A stretch of DNA of 47,261 bases from Zygnema circumcarinatum. Lineage: Eukaryota; Streptophyta; Zygnematophyceae; Zygnematales; Zygnemataceae. Position numbers and translations under genes: made by a program. The notes beneath the pieces were generated by a model that did no database searches, had not been told where the DNA came from, and saw only the letters and a list, made by a program, of their open reading frames with translations. Numbering within the stretch: the stretch's first letter is position 1; every line of letters begins with the position of its first letter. Positions 46,771 through 47,261 of this stretch are shown one piece after another. The DNA lies in contig CM074811.1 of assembly GCA_037447605.1 (NCBI GenBank), forward strand, positions 3,608,500 to 3,655,760, in the 5' to 3' direction.

Positions 46771-46844
46771 CGGGATTGACGGGATTCGAACCCGCGACTT
46801 CCGCCGTGACAGGGCGGCGCTCTAACCAATTGAACTACAACCCC
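46771..46844 (-). tRNA. trnD-GUC: tRNA-Asp (GUC), plastid type
   Basis: A 74-nt cloverleaf on the minus strand. The acceptor stem is GGGGTTG with CAATCCC, discriminator G. The D-arm is AGTTCAATTGGTTAGAGC, the anticodon loop CTGTCAC gives GUC, and the T-arm is GCGGGTTCGAATCCCGT. Sequence and length match chloroplast trnD. No CCA is encoded. Confidence 0.93.
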
Positions 46845-47094
46845 TTGTAGCTACCAAACTATGGTATATATTTAGTATAATGATGTCAAGTGTAATATTA
46901 GATTATAAGTAATGCAAATCAAACAAAATCACTATACAAGAGTTATCGACATACCATATAACTGATCAGACGTTTCCACACAAGAGGCAGACAATACTAA
47001 CATTCAAAGGTAGTAATTATGGATAAGTAAGTGTATTGCACTCACGTATGTTTGAGTGAATAAACTCATATGTTTAATTCACAACACTATTTCT

Positions 47095-47136
47095 CACTTG
47101 AATTCAAACAATGTTCACATTGTTTGAATTCAAGTG
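47095..47136. terminator. Perfect 20-bp inverted repeat between tRNA genes
   Basis: Arms CACTTGAATTCAAACAATGT and its exact reverse complement are separated by TC. Such hairpins are common in plastid intergenic regions, where they protect or define RNA 3' ends. It lies about 60 bp before trnL and could also serve a transcript entering from the right. Confidence 0.7.
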
Positions 47137-47195
47137 TTGTAAAAAAATATTTTATCTTGACAAGAAGATTACAAATATACTACAATTCAATCGCT

Positions 47196-47261
47196 GCCGC
47201 CATGGTGAAATTGGTAGACACGCTGCTCTTAGGAGGCAGTGCGAGAGCATCTCGGTTCGAA
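47196..47261 (+). tRNA. trnL-UAG: tRNA-Leu (UAG), plastid type, cut by window end
   Basis: It starts GCCGCCATGGTGAAATTGG. The anticodon loop CTTAGGA reads UAG, with stem CTGCT/GGCAG. The long variable arm of leucine tRNAs and the beginning of the T-arm (CGGTTCGAA) are present. The 3' end lies beyond the window. Confidence 0.92.

Larger units (their letters stand above)
46540..47261. other. Plastid-derived segment (nuclear insert or chimeric end)
   Basis: The sequence becomes AT-rich, and it carries two bacterial-type plastid tRNA genes plus a perfect intergenic hairpin, all typical of algal chloroplast DNA. The left boundary is estimated from base composition only (46510-46560). It may be a nuclear copy of plastid DNA or an assembly join. 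The tRNAs look intact. Confidence 0.65.

Overview
The window is a gene-dense piece of a eukaryotic nuclear genome, almost certainly from the green lineage and most likely a streptophyte alga. Three things point there: a chloroplast ATP-synthase assembly factor (CGL160) found only in green organisms, a plant-type phosphatidate phosphatase (PAH), and a plant-type TCHQD glutathione S-transferase. The genes have many short exons with GT-AG introns of about 100-700 bp, at roughly one gene per 4-5 kb. A compact charophyte such as Klebsormidium would fit, but this is inference. I rebuilt exons by following reading phase across splice sites and comparing with remembered family motifs; no alignment was run.

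Layout: 1-593 is a 211-bp satellite array. 594-1967 is gene-free with small repeats. Ten genes follow: a JmjC/cupin-8 oxygenase (-, 1968-5095), RTF2 (+, 5361-8015), CGL160 (+, 9065-12063), a CCDC97-like protein (-, 13530-15014), membralin (+, 15684-22608), PAH/lipin (-, 24416-32584), APH-1 (+, 33750-35977), TCHQD-class GST (-, 36532-37751), CCDC12/Cwf18 (+, 38293-39956) and isocitrate lyase (-, 41070-43290). Orientation almost strictly alternates, giving four divergent pairs that share short promoters and four convergent pairs.

The right end is different. A 943-bp inverted-repeat DNA transposon with a perfect 8-bp target duplication lies at 44673-45615. Short-period microsatellites follow, then an AT-rich block from about 46540 to the end that looks plastid-derived and holds trnD-GUC and a trnL-UAG cut by the window edge.

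The genes do not form a pathway. They are housekeeping functions: replication/splicing (RTF2, CCDC12, CCDC97), ER and intramembrane proteolysis (membralin, APH-1), lipid synthesis (PAH), the glyoxylate cycle (ICL) and chloroplast ATP synthase assembly (CGL160). I see no operon-like novel system. The most interesting items are the foldback transposon, the nine-base telomere-like array inside a PAH intron, the PAH protein at about twice plant size, a likely GC-AG intron in membralin, an intron-like in-frame segment in the GST, and the plastid-like end segment.
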